Positions 8,088 through 15,448 of a stretch of DNA of 44,743 bases are shown one piece after another. A program made the translations under genes and the position numbers. Under the pieces are notes generated by a model. It was not told the origin of the DNA and ran no database searches. It saw only the letters and a list, made by a program, of their open reading frames with translations. The stretch comes from a bacterium (GTDB lineage Bacteria; Patescibacteriota; Minisyncoccia; Phycocordibacterales; UBA2100): the NCBI GenBank assembly GCA_021781955.1, contig JAJXVV010000007.1, forward strand, positions 1 through 44,743, in the 5' to 3' direction. Numbering within the stretch: position 1 is the stretch's first letter; each line of letters begins with the position of its first letter.

Positions 8088-8588
8088 ATGGGGGGGACAC
8101 GAACTTCGCGCGCGGCCAGCTCGCGTGCAGCCGGTTTTACGCTCATCGAATTGCTCGTCGTCATCGCCATCATCGGCCTCTTGGCCTCGATCATCTTGGC
8201 CTCGCTCAACAGTGCCCGCGCCAAAGGCCGCGATGCGCGCCGCTTGGCCGATCTCAAAGAGATCGCGAACGTTATGGCGTTGACAGACAACGGCGCGTCG
8301 CCCGTTACGCTCGTTGGCTGCACCGCCGCGGATTCGAACGTATCGAAATGCACGACCCCGAATCTTTCTGCCTACAAGGATCCCTCAGGTGCGACGGCCG
8401 CTTGCGGGACGAGCAATACGAGCTCGTGCGACTACGCGATTGGTTCTCAATCGTCCGTCATGGCGGGAAACCCCACAACGCAGAATTTCGAAGTCTGTGC
8501 CTATCTTGAGACGGCTTCAGGCCCGCTTACGTCGCCCGGTATGGTCAGCATTACCTCGAACGGCACGGTCGTGGCAGGTTGCAACTGA
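8088..8588 (+). CDS. Type IV pilin-like protein 3
   Basis: A 166-aa prepilin with a longer leader (MGGTRTSRAASSRAAG) before FTLIELLVV. The globular part differs from pilins 1, 2 and 4 and has several Cys (GCTAADSNVSKC, ACGTSNTSSC, FEVCAYLETASGP), suggesting disulphides. The start codon runs directly into seven G bases (8090-8096), so slippage there would shift the frame of the whole protein. A leaderless-type -10 box precedes it. Confidence 0.88.
   Translation: MGGTRTSRAASSRAAGFTLIELLVVIAIIGLLASIILASLNSARAKGRDARRLADLKEIANVMALTDNGASPVTLVGCTAADSNVSKCTTPNLSAYKDPSGATAACGTSNTSSCDYAIGSQSSVMAGNPTTQNFEVCAYLETASGPLTSPGMVSITSNGTVVAGCN
8090..8096 (+). repeat. G7 tract at pilin 3 start codon
   Basis: Seven consecutive G, including the G of the ATG, encode the start and two Gly. 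A one-base change would abolish the pilin reading frame from this ATG. Confidence 0.6.
8160..8243 (+). repeat. Pilin 5' cassette, copy 3
   Basis: An 84-bp block identical to the matching part of copies 1 and 2. Upstream codons for TLIELLV use different synonymous bases, marking a sharp left boundary. Confidence 0.85.
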
Positions 8589-8647
8589 TCGTCACCGCGA
8601 TCAGCCGGTCTCGCTCATTGGGTGCGCGCGCGTAAGACACATCTTGC

Positions 8648-8653
8648 TATACT
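8648..8653 (+). promoter_or_regulatory. -10 box of transketolase N subunit
   Basis: TATACT ends 6 nt before ATG 8660, a leaderless arrangement. Confidence 0.65.
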
Positions 8654-8659
8654 ACAGGT

Positions 8660-9514
8660 ATGCAGCCGCTGACCGATTCCGAAGCGAAGGATCTTGCGCT
8701 CAAGGCGAACGCGATCCGGCAGACCATCATCGAGATGCTGGTCGAAGCCGGGTCGGGCCACACGGCCGGCCCACTGGGCATGGCGGATATTTTCACCGCG
8801 CTCTATTTCCGCGTGCTCAAACACGACCCGAAGCGGCCCGACTGGCCGGAGCGCGACCGGCTCATTCTTTCGAATGGCCACATTGCGCCGGTGCGCTACG
8901 CGGCGATGGCGCACGCCGATTACTTTCCCGTCGAGGAGTGCCTCACGCTCCGCACGTTCGGATCGCGCTTGCAGGGGCACCCCGAGCGCGACATGCTCCC
9001 CGGCTTGGAAACGACCTCGGGGCCGCTCGGCTCCGGACTTTCGCAAGCGGCAGGCATGGCCTACGCGGCGCGCATGGATAGCAAGAAATTCCACGTCTAC
9101 TGCGCGATGTCCGACGGCGAGCACGACGAGGGCAACGCGTGGGAAGCGATCATGTTCGCCGGCGCGAAGCGGCTCGGCAACCTCACTGGTATCATGGATC
9201 GCAACAACATCCAGATCGACGGCGACACCGAAGACGTGATGCCGCTGGAGCCTTTGCGCGACAAGTACGAAGCGTTCGGCTGGCATGTCATCGAGACCGA
9301 CGGCCACGACATCCCGCGCTTCATCGCGGCATGTGAAGAGGCGAAAGCCATAGTCGAAAAGCCCGTGCTCATCCTCGCGCACACTATTCCGGGCAAGGGT
9401 ATCGCCTCGATCGAGCATGATTACCGCTGGCACGGCAAGCCGCCGTCGCGCGCGGAAGGCGACGCGTTCCTCGAGGAGCTGCGTTCCGAGCGCCGTCGGA
9501 TCGATGGGGTATAG
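8660..9514 (+). CDS. tktN: Transketolase, N-terminal (ThDP-binding) subunit
   Basis: A 284-aa product matching the first third of transketolase. It carries GSGHTAGPLGMADI and HTIPGKGI, and the ThDP/metal motif appears as SDGEHDEGNAW...MDRNN (usually GDG...N). With the C-terminal subunit (10845-11840) it transfers two-carbon units in the non-oxidative pentose-phosphate pathway. Split transketolases are common in archaea and some bacteria. Here the halves are separated by 1.3 kb carrying a pilin gene, a small membrane protein and a PPC-domain gene. The TAG stop overlaps the -10 box of pilin 4. Confidence 0.93.
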   Translation: MQPLTDSEAKDLALKANAIRQTIIEMLVEAGSGHTAGPLGMADIFTALYFRVLKHDPKRPDWPERDRLILSNGHIAPVRYAAMAHADYFPVEECLTLRTFGSRLQGHPERDMLPGLETTSGPLGSGLSQAAGMAYAARMDSKKFHVYCAMSDGEHDEGNAWEAIMFAGAKRLGNLTGIMDRNNIQIDGDTEDVMPLEPLRDKYEAFGWHVIETDGHDIPRFIAACEEAKAIVEKPVLILAHTIPGKGIASIEHDYRWHGKPPSRAEGDAFLEELRSERRRIDGV

Positions 9515-9515
9515 T
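9510..9515 (+). promoter_or_regulatory. -10 box of pilin 4, overlapping tktN stop
   Basis: TATAGT ends 8 nt before ATG 9524 and contains the TAG stop of the preceding gene. Confidence 0.6.
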
Positions 9516-9523
9516 GCTCTCAC

Positions 9524-9994
9524 ATGAGATCGCGCGGCTTCACCCTGATCGAACTCTTGGTGGTCATCGCCATCATCGGCCTCTTGGCCTCGATCATCTT
9601 GGCCTCGCTCAACAGTGCCCGCGCCAAAGGCCGCGATGCGCGTCGAGTTGCGGATCTCCACAGCATTCAAACCGCGCTTGAACTGTACTACAGCGACCAC
9701 AACGGGTACCCAAGTTCTTCCGGAAATTGGTGGAACAGCACGTCGGGAACAAGTTGGATAACGGGTCTTGTACCGACCTACATAGCAGCGGTACCTCAGG
9801 ATCCTGTCAACGTAGGCTCGCCCGAACAGTATTACTACTACAATTCCGACGGTACCAGTTACTGTATCCAGATATCGCAAGAAAGTTCATCCGCGCAGAC
9901 GAATCCTATGTATTGGGGGGTCTGGAGCGGCACGTACAAGCTCCGCACGGGGCAGGGCACACCGACCGCGCTGACATGGTGCCAGACGCATTAA
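9524..9994 (+). CDS. Type IV pilin-like protein 4
   Basis: A 156-aa prepilin with an unusually short leader (MRSRG) before FTLIELLVV. The helix and the following NSARAKGRDARR are identical to the other copies. The globular domain is Tyr/Trp/Ser-rich (GNWWNSTSGTSW, EQYYYYNSDGTSYC) and ends TALTWCQTH, with two Cys that could pair. It has its own leaderless-type promoter, so it can be expressed apart from pilins 1-3. Confidence 0.9.
   Translation: MRSRGFTLIELLVVIAIIGLLASIILASLNSARAKGRDARRVADLHSIQTALELYYSDHNGYPSSSGNWWNSTSGTSWITGLVPTYIAAVPQDPVNVGSPEQYYYYNSDGTSYCIQISQESSSAQTNPMYWGVWSGTYKLRTGQGTPTALTWCQTH
9539..9642 (+). repeat. Pilin 5' cassette, copy 4
   Basis: 104 bp identical to the start of copies 1 and 2, ending inside the codons for DARR. 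Confidence 0.88.
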
Positions 9995-10012
9995 GAATTA
10001 TCGTGGGCAGTG

Positions 10013-10018
10013 TACAAT
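10013..10018 (+). promoter_or_regulatory. -10 box of small membrane gene
   Basis: TACAAT ends 8 nt before ATG 10027. Confidence 0.6.
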
Positions 10019-10026
10019 GCCAGTGA

Positions 10027-10284
10027 ATGAGCGAGATCCACTTTCAAACCGATGAACCGAGTCACACGCATCGCGCGGCCGAATTAGCGCCGCGGATCGT
10101 CACGCTGCTCGTCCAAAAAGGAATCGTCTCTAATGAGCAGCAGGCGTACTACGTGCTCGCGGGACTCGCTGCGCTGTTTGCGGCCATCGCGCTGGCGGTG
10201 TGGCATATGTCGAGCGGCAGTATCAGTACCGTTGATACGTCGCGCTTGACTGCCCCTCCGCCTTCCGTCGGTCCAAGTCAATGA
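10027..10284 (+). CDS. Small single-pass membrane protein
   Basis: An 85-aa protein of unknown function. A polar N-terminal half (SEIHFQTDEPSHTHRAAELA) is followed by one hydrophobic helix (YYVLAGLAALFAAIALAVW) and a Pro/Ser-rich tail. The leaderless promoter supports it as a real gene. Nothing in its sequence ties it to the flanking pilin or transketolase genes. The 90 nt after it hold only a TATCAT-like sequence at about 10342 and no gene. Confidence 0.7.
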   Translation: MSEIHFQTDEPSHTHRAAELAPRIVTLLVQKGIVSNEQQAYYVLAGLAALFAAIALAVWHMSSGSISTVDTSRLTAPPPSVGPSQ

Positions 10285-10374
10285 TCGTATGAACGGAGGT
10301 AGTATGTTCGGTCCAAAATAGTTCATGAGGCGTTCAGGCTTGGTATCATAGACTGGTCACGAACAAGTACGAAC

Positions 10375-10800
10375 ATGCGCTCAGTCCAGATACACAACGG
10401 CCACTTCCTGACCCTCTCTCGCGGCGAGGAGGTCACGAGCTCGATACAGGAATTCTGCGAGAGTCAGAAAATGCACTGGGCGCTCATACAGGCGATCGGC
10501 GCGGTCGAGGACGTGGAAATAGGGTACTACGACGCGCCGAGCCGCGAGTACGTGTTCATACAAGACGACGGCCCGTTCGAGGTCGCGAGCCTCTCCGGCA
10601 ACGTCGCCGAGCTCGACGAAGAGCCCGTCGTCCACCTGCACGCGGTGCTTTCGCGGGCGGACCGGACGCTCGGATGCATCGGCGGCCACCTGCGTTCGGC
10701 GCGCGTGTCGCTCACGCTCGAAGTGTGCCTGTGGGAAGTGAGCCAGCCGCTCGTACGGGAGTTCGATGACGAGACTGGTCTCGACTTGATCGAGTTGTAG
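10375..10800 (+). CDS. PPC domain (DUF296) protein
   Basis: A 141-aa stand-alone PPC (plants and prokaryotes conserved) domain. The core resembles the family: GEEVTSSIQEFCESQKMHWALIQAIGAVEDVEIGYY, then PFEVASLSGNV, VVHLHAVLS and GGHL, whose His residues form a metal site in known structures. Bacterial members are trimers of unclear role; plant relatives bind DNA with an AT-hook that is absent here. It sits between the two transketolase halves, but a functional link is not shown. Confidence 0.85.
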   Translation: MRSVQIHNGHFLTLSRGEEVTSSIQEFCESQKMHWALIQAIGAVEDVEIGYYDAPSREYVFIQDDGPFEVASLSGNVAELDEEPVVHLHAVLSRADRTLGCIGGHLRSARVSLTLEVCLWEVSQPLVREFDDETGLDLIEL

Positions 10801-10827
10801 GACGCACCGCCGCGCAGATTTATACGG

Positions 10828-10833
10828 TACAAT
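10828..10833 (+). promoter_or_regulatory. -10 box of transketolase C subunit
   Basis: TACAAT ends 11 nt before ATG 10845, so the leader would be about 5 nt at most. Confidence 0.5.
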
Positions 10834-10844
10834 ACGGTATCGCT

Positions 10845-11840
10845 ATGCTTGATCCGGAACAAAAGCTCGCCGAGAACATTTTCGAGAACCCCGCGCTCGC
10901 CTCGACGCGCGAAGGCTTTGGCAAGGGCGTCGTCGAGGCGGGCCGCGCCGACGAGCGTATCGTCGTGCTCACCGCCGACCTCTCCGAATCGACGCAGGCG
11001 CACTTGTTCCAAAAAGAATTTCCCGGGCGCTTCGTGCAGATGGGCGTGGCCGAACAGAATCTCGCGGCCGTCGCTTCCGGCATGGCGGCCTACGGCAAGA
11101 TCCCGTTCATAACCTCGTACGCGGCGTTCAATCCGGGCCGCAACTGGGAGCAGGTGCGCACGACCATCGCGCTCAACAACGTGCCCGTCATCGTGTGCGG
11201 CATGCACGCGGGCGTGTCCGTCGGTCCCGACGGCGCGACGCACCAAATGCTCGAGGATGTCGCGCTCATGCGCGCCATTCCCAATATGACGGTCATTTCA
11301 GCGTGCGACGCCGAGGAGGGGAGGAAGGCGACGATCGCGGCGGCAAGCTTAGGCAAGCCGGTCTACCTGCGCTGGGGGCGCGACAAGACGCCGATCATGA
11401 CGACTGCGGATTCGCCGTTCGAACTCGGCAAAATGAACGTGCTCTGGAAGAATGATGCGCCTCACGCCGCGATATTCGCCACGGGGCCGCTCGTCCACAA
11501 CGCGCTCAAAGCCGCGCGCGATCTCGAGCAGGCGGGCACGCACGTGACGGTCGTCAACGTGCACACCATCAAGCCGCTCGACAGGGACACGCTCCTGCGC
11601 GAGGCGAGAAAGGCGGGCGCGGTCGTCTCCGTTGAGGAGCATCAGACGGCAGGAGGTTTGGGCGGCGCAATTGCCGAAGTGCTCGCGCAAGAGTCGCCGC
11701 TCCCGATGGAGTTCGTCGGCGTACATGATCGTTTCGGACAGAGCGGCACGCCGCAAGAGCTCGTCGAGCGCTACGGCATGGGCGTGCCGCACATTGTCGA
11801 GGCGGTAAAAAAGGTCGTCAGGAGAAAAGGTTCGGTTTAA
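10845..11840 (+). CDS. tktC: Transketolase, C-terminal subunit
   Basis: A 331-aa product covering the pyrimidine-binding and C-terminal transketolase domains. VVLTADLSES opens the domain and FVQMGVAEQNLAAVASGMA holds the catalytic Glu that activates ThDP. MHAGVSVGPDGATHQMLEDVALMRAIP and the VVSVEEHQTAGGLGGAI of the C-terminal domain are also clear. It must pair with tktN (8660-9514) to be active. Its TAA stop overlaps the TTTAAA -10-like box of the next small gene. Confidence 0.94.
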   Translation: MLDPEQKLAENIFENPALASTREGFGKGVVEAGRADERIVVLTADLSESTQAHLFQKEFPGRFVQMGVAEQNLAAVASGMAAYGKIPFITSYAAFNPGRNWEQVRTTIALNNVPVIVCGMHAGVSVGPDGATHQMLEDVALMRAIPNMTVISACDAEEGRKATIAAASLGKPVYLRWGRDKTPIMTTADSPFELGKMNVLWKNDAPHAAIFATGPLVHNALKAARDLEQAGTHVTVVNVHTIKPLDRDTLLREARKAGAVVSVEEHQTAGGLGGAIAEVLAQESPLPMEFVGVHDRFGQSGTPQELVERYGMGVPHIVEAVKKVVRRKGSV

Positions 11841-11849
11841 ATCGTTCGT

Positions 11850-12017
11850 ATGCTGCACGCAGATTTCTTCAAACAACGAGTGAATTTCCTCATCAGCGCG
11901 AGCTTCATCCTCGTTTTCGGTCTTTTCATGATGACGAGAATACTCGCCGCTGAGCAGCTCGCCGGTCCGCTCGTCGACGTCGCGACAGCAACACAGACTG
12001 CATTGGGGCAAAAGTAA
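11850..12017 (+). CDS. Small membrane protein, 55 aa (not in ORF track)
   Basis: The frame starting ATGCTGCACGCAGATTTC encodes 55 residues with a central hydrophobic helix (NFLISASFILVFGLFMM) and a short polar tail ending ALGQK. TTTAAA (11836-11841) ends 8 nt before the ATG, the same spacing as other genes here. A strong U-tailed terminator overlaps its TAA stop. Promoter, helix and terminator together support a real gene. Function unknown. Confidence 0.55.
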   Translation: MLHADFFKQRVNFLISASFILVFGLFMMTRILAAEQLAGPLVDVATATQTALGQK

Positions 12018-12046
12018 AAGCCCGTGCGCGATAGCGCCGGGCTTTT
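12016..12046 (+). terminator. Rho-independent terminator
   Basis: AAAAGCCCG pairs with CGGGCTTTT, with an inner GCGC/GCGC stem around GATA. The A/T flanks let it act in both directions, serving this gene and the minus-strand gene ending at 12065. Confidence 0.8.
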
Positions 12047-12064
12047 GGACGAGTGGCCGCACGG

Positions 12065-12226
12065 TCACCCAAAAACGTGAACAAGGGCTTTGAGGGGCCA
12101 GTTCACGATCGGGACATAGTCCCACTGCGAACCATTCGCGACCATGAGGAGGATCAGCATGTTATAGCCAACCCAGACCGACCCGATGATCGCCGCGCCC
12201 TTTGCCAAGAGCTTCAAGATACGCAT
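12065..12226 (-). CDS. Small membrane protein, 53 aa (not in ORF track)
   Basis: On the minus strand ATGCGTATCTTGAAGC opens a 53-aa frame: MRILKLLAKGAAIIGSVWVG, then a hydrophobic NMLILLMV segment and VPIVNWPLKALVHVFG. GGAG lies 7 nt before the ATG, and a near-consensus promoter lies about 70 nt upstream with a hairpin in the leader. It converges on the 55-aa gene across the shared terminator. Function unknown. Confidence 0.6.
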   Translation of the reverse strand: MRILKLLAKGAAIIGSVWVGYNMLILLMVANGSQWDYVPIVNWPLKALVHVFG

Positions 12227-12294
12227 CACACAACTCCACGAACTAAGTAGGGGAGTAGCTGCGCGAACAAATCGCGGCAGCTTTCCCGGATAGA

Positions 12295-12322
12295 ATTATA
12301 TCACACCAACATGTACTGTCAA
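12295..12322 (-). promoter_or_regulatory. Sigma-70-type promoter TTGACA-N16-TATAAT
   Basis: Read on the minus strand, TTGACA (12317-12322) and TATAAT (12295-12300) are 16 bp apart. The leader of about 60 nt contains a bulged hairpin (AGCTGC...GCAGCT type) and a GGAG before ATG 12226. Confidence 0.75.
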
Positions 12323-12340
12323 GTGCGGTAAAACCCCGCG

Positions 12341-13327
12341 TTACAGCTCCGTCGCTTGGAAGTCCGCGGGGCGCGCGGCGTAGAGAGCTTCGATCTCGTC
12401 GTGCGCGAGGAGTTTCGTCTGCGCGCCGATACCTTGCACCACAGACGCTGCGTTGATGAGGCCGCGCATGAGCGCCTCGTGCGGCGCAAGACCGAGCGCG
12501 ATGTACGAGACGGTCGTCGATGCGGTCGCGTCGCCGGCGCCGGTGCGCGAAACGGGCGGCGCGAGATCCGGGTACATCGGCAGGTGCCACGCCTTTCCGT
12601 CGGTGTCTAAAATGTTCGATCCGTTCGGACCGTCGGTCACGACGACGATCTTGGGGCCGAGCGCGCGAATACCCTCCATAAGCTCCTTCACGTCGGGCGC
12701 GGTCGTGCCAAGGATGGTCTGAGCTTCTTCCTTGTTGCAGAAAAATATCTCGGTCACCGCGTAAATATCCTTAAGCTCGGTTGCGCCGAGTTTTATCTGG
12801 AACGTGCCCGGCTGGAAGACGAGTTTGGTCTCTGGATGTGCGGCGCAGTATCGCGCGACCTCGTGGTGGAAGTCTTTGGCGCTCTCGGAAATGGACGAGA
12901 AGTAGAGGTAGCGCGGCGGCTCGGCGAAATCCGGCAAGCGATAGTCGTACGACTCGTGCTTGATGAGGATCGTGCGCTCGGGGCCGTACATGAGCACGTA
13001 GTGGTAATTGGTCTTCTTGCCTTTCTCGGTGGTCACGAATTCGTCGGCGACCCCTTGCGCGCGCAGGGTGTCGAGACAGTGCGCGCCGTTCTCGTCATCG
13101 CCGATCCAGGTGACGAATGCCGACGAAAGCCCGATGCGGCGCGCGGAAACGGCCGCGTTCGCGGCGTTGCCGACCGCTCGCACCTCGGTCATCTCCTCGT
13201 ACGGCACTTTATCGCCGAAGCGTACGCACAGCTCGCGTACGCCGTGGTCCACGAGTTCCTCGGCATCTTTCAATCTGATAAAAGCATCGGTCGTGATATC
13301 ACCGATCGCGACGAAGTCGTACTGCAT
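12341..13327 (-). CDS. PfkB-family carbohydrate/nucleoside kinase
   Basis: A 328-aa ribokinase-fold kinase. The N-terminal FVAIGDITTDAFIRL, the small-domain GNAANAAVSARRIG, the late VVVTDGPNGS and the signature SRTGAGDATAS (family DTxGAGD, with the catalytic Asp) are all present. Substrate cannot be read from sequence; ribose, fructose-type sugars or nucleosides are all possible. It is divergent from rplY, and its start at 13327 sits 6 nt after a TACAAT box on the minus strand. Confidence 0.88.
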   Translation of the reverse strand: MQYDFVAIGDITTDAFIRLKDAEELVDHGVRELCVRFGDKVPYEEMTEVRAVGNAANAAVSARRIGLSSAFVTWIGDDENGAHCLDTLRAQGVADEFVTTEKGKKTNYHYVLMYGPERTILIKHESYDYRLPDFAEPPRYLYFSSISESAKDFHHEVARYCAAHPETKLVFQPGTFQIKLGATELKDIYAVTEIFFCNKEEAQTILGTTAPDVKELMEGIRALGPKIVVVTDGPNGSNILDTDGKAWHLPMYPDLAPPVSRTGAGDATASTTVSYIALGLAPHEALMRGLINAASVVQGIGAQTKLLAHDEIEALYAARPADFQATEL

Positions 13328-13333
13328 GGATCC

Positions 13334-13339
13334 ATTGTA
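13334..13339 (-). promoter_or_regulatory. -10 box of PfkB kinase (leaderless)
   Basis: On the minus strand TACAAT is followed by 6 nt and ATG. Confidence 0.6.
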
Positions 13340-13388
13340 CTACACGTGCGGGCCTGGAGTTTCGTCTTGCCAAAGGTGGAGAAATCCG

Positions 13389-13394
13389 TATACT
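13389..13394 (+). promoter_or_regulatory. -10 box of rplY (leaderless)
   Basis: TATACT ends 7 nt before ATG 13402. Confidence 0.65.
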
Positions 13395-13401
13395 GCAGCC
13401 C

Positions 13402-14043
13402 ATGTTGACGCTTGAGGTCACGCCGCGCGGCAAGGAAGTTGCCGCGATGATCCGCGAGGGCGGGCTTGTTCCGGCTGTCTGTTACGGTCCCAAACAAGAG
13501 GCGACCTCTTTCTCGGCCGATGCGCGCAACCTCGAGCAAGTGTGGCGACAGGCAGGCGAAACGACCATCGTTGTGCTCAAGGGCCTCGGTGAAGACAAAG
13601 AAACGCTCATCCGCGACGTGCAGTTCCATCCGGTCTCCGGCGCCGTGCTGCACGCCGATTTTTACGTGCTTGAAAAAGGCAAGAAGATCCGTGTGAGCGT
13701 GCCGCTCCAGTACATCGGCCAGGCGCCGGCGGAGAAAGCGGGCGGCATTATCTCCAAAGCGGTGCACGAGATCGAGATCGAGGTCGCGCCGGCCGAGTTG
13801 CCGCATCACTTGGAGGCCGATCTCTCGAAGCTCGCGAATATCGGCTCGCACATCACCGTAGGCGACATCCCGCTGCCGCCTTCGGCGAGGCTCATCACCG
13901 ATGGCGAAGAGATCGTCGCGTCCGCGACCGCGTTCGTCGAAGAGAAAGAAACGACGGTCGCTTCCGAAACGGTCATTCTTACCGCAAAACAGGAAGTCCC
14001 GGCTGCTGGCGGAGGCGCCGCGCCCGTCGAAGAGAAGAAATAA
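13402..14043 (+). CDS. rplY: Ribosomal protein bL25 (CTC type)
   Basis: A 213-aa 5S-rRNA-binding protein of the large subunit. The N-terminal L25 domain starts MLTLEVTPRGKEVAAMIREGGLVPAVCYGP, and FHPVSGAVLHADFYVL marks its end. The C-terminal TL5/CTC domain (VPLQYIGQAPAEKAGGII, LPHHLEADLS, GSHITVGDIPLP) is present, followed by an acidic/Lys tail ending VEEKK. Length is normal for the CTC type. Confidence 0.95.
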   Translation: MLTLEVTPRGKEVAAMIREGGLVPAVCYGPKQEATSFSADARNLEQVWRQAGETTIVVLKGLGEDKETLIRDVQFHPVSGAVLHADFYVLEKGKKIRVSVPLQYIGQAPAEKAGGIISKAVHEIEIEVAPAELPHHLEADLSKLANIGSHITVGDIPLPPSARLITDGEEIVASATAFVEEKETTVASETVILTAKQEVPAAGGGAAPVEEKK

Positions 14044-14072
14044 CGCGTTCCCCTTTCCACGTTCGATCGAAC

Positions 14073-14099
14073 GAGCCGCGCGCGCAACGCGCGCGGCTC
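14073..14099 (+). terminator. 12-bp perfect GC hairpin after rplY
   Basis: GAGCCGCGCGCG and CGCGCGCGGCTC pair around CAA. No U-tract is present; the next -10 box (TATACT, 14104) begins 5 nt later. Confidence 0.55.
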
Positions 14100-14103
14100 T
14101 TGG

Positions 14104-14109
14104 TATACT
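14104..14109 (+). promoter_or_regulatory. -10 box of lytic transglycosylase gene
   Basis: TATACT lies 6 nt before TTG 14116 and 15 nt before ATG 14125, so it does not decide the start by itself. Confidence 0.55.
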
Positions 14110-14124
14110 GGAAGCTTGTCTCGT

Positions 14125-15405
14125 ATGCTCCAGGGAGTTTTGAGTATTACCATCGCAATCGCCGTTCTCGCTGCGCCGCTGGCGGCCTTTGCCGATACTG
14201 CCCAACAGAAAGCCGCGCTCCAGGCGCAGCTCGACGAGATCAATACGGAGATAGCGCAGAACCAGGCCCAGCTCGTAACGCAACAGAAACAACGCACCTC
14301 GTACGAGCGCGACGTCGCCATTCTCGACTCGAAGATCCAGCAGGCGCAATTACAGATAAAGCAGCGCAACCTCACAATATCGCAGATCGAGAGCGATATC
14401 GCGGATAAGCAAACCGGCATCGCGGCGCTCGATTCGCAGGTCGCGAAAGGGCAAGATTCGCTCGCGCAGATCCTGCGGCGCACGCAGCAGATCGACGGCC
14501 TTTCGTTCACCGAAGTCGCGCTCGCGGGCTCGTTCTCCGACCTTTTTAGCGAGATGAGCGATTTCGATGCGATACAGCGCGCGCTCGGCGATTCGTTCAC
14601 GCAGATGGCGGCGCAGCGTGCGGATCTCGCCGCGCGCGAAATCGCTCTCCAAGATCAGCAGCAAGAGGAGCAGAGCCTCTTGCAGGTGCAGGTACTGCAG
14701 CAGAACGCGCTCAAAGCGACCGAGCAGCAGAAGCAGGATTTAGTCAACGCCGCCAAAGGCCAAGAATCGATCTATCAGCAGATCATCGCGGACAAGCAGC
14801 AGACCGCCGCACAGATAAAAGCCGAGCTGTTCTCGCTCAACAACGCGAACCATACAACCTCGTTCGGCGACATGTACTCGTACGCGAAAGAAGCGAGCGC
14901 GGTGACGGGCGTCGCACCCGAGTTCATCCTCGCCATTCTCACGGAGGAGAGCGATCTCGGCCAGAACACCGGCTCGTGCACCTATGAGAGCGCGATGAGC
15001 CCGAGGCGCGACGTTCCGGATTACTTGCAGATCATGTCGCAGCTTGGGCTCGATCCGGATTCCGAGAAAGTGTCGTGCGCGCAAAGCTATGGCGCCTACG
15101 GCGGCGCCATGGGCCCGGCGCAGTTCATCCCCTCGACGTGGACGCTCTACCAAGACCGCATCGCACAGGCAACGGGGCAGAATCCGCCCAATCCTTGGGA
15201 CCCGCGCACGGCCACCTTCGCGACCGCGATCTACATGAGCGATCTCGGTGCCGACGCGGGCACGCTCGCTTCCGAGCGGCAGGCGGCATTGCGCTACCTC
15301 GCCGGCAGCCACTGGCAGAATCCCGCGTACGCGTTCTACTGGCAGAGCGTGCAAGGCTACATGCAGCAGTACCAGCAGAACATCAATGTTCTCAACGGAT
15401 CGTAA
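14125..15405 (+). CDS. Secreted coiled-coil lytic transglycosylase
   Basis: The protein has a signal peptide (LSITIAIAVLAAPLAAFA) and then about 220 residues of Gln/Ala/Leu-rich coiled coil like the PcsB/CwlO N-terminal region. A C-terminal SLT/MltB-like domain follows, with catalytic Glu in AILTEESDLGQNTGSC and the motif GAMGPAQFIPSTWTLY. It would cut glycan strands of peptidoglycan outside the membrane, and the coiled coil may gate it through an FtsEX-type partner (known for PcsB/CwlO, inferred here). The start may be TTG 14116, which adds MSR and gives the signal peptide a positive charge; ATG 14125 is the conservative choice. Confidence 0.87.
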   Translation: MLQGVLSITIAIAVLAAPLAAFADTAQQKAALQAQLDEINTEIAQNQAQLVTQQKQRTSYERDVAILDSKIQQAQLQIKQRNLTISQIESDIADKQTGIAALDSQVAKGQDSLAQILRRTQQIDGLSFTEVALAGSFSDLFSEMSDFDAIQRALGDSFTQMAAQRADLAAREIALQDQQQEEQSLLQVQVLQQNALKATEQQKQDLVNAAKGQESIYQQIIADKQQTAAQIKAELFSLNNANHTTSFGDMYSYAKEASAVTGVAPEFILAILTEESDLGQNTGSCTYESAMSPRRDVPDYLQIMSQLGLDPDSEKVSCAQSYGAYGGAMGPAQFIPSTWTLYQDRIAQATGQNPPNPWDPRTATFATAIYMSDLGADAGTLASERQAALRYLAGSHWQNPAYAFYWQSVQGYMQQYQQNINVLNGS

Positions 15406-15434
15406 AGCGGGTTGCGCGGAGCGCCACTTTTCTG

Positions 15435-15440
15435 TATAGT
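15435..15440 (+). promoter_or_regulatory. -10 box of rpmE (leaderless)
   Basis: TATAGT ends 8 nt before ATG 15449. Confidence 0.6.
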
Positions 15441-15448
15441 GCCGGGAC

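Noticed and set aside
8615-9880. 421-aa minus-strand ORF across tktN and pilin 4
   Set aside because: It crosses two clear genes on the other strand and its protein is Arg/Ala/Asp-rich without motifs.
10289-10321. 10-codon ORF with GGAGG before an inner ATG (MFGPK)
   Set aside because: Too short, with no attenuator-like structure linking it to the PPC gene; the Shine-Dalgarno match alone is not enough.
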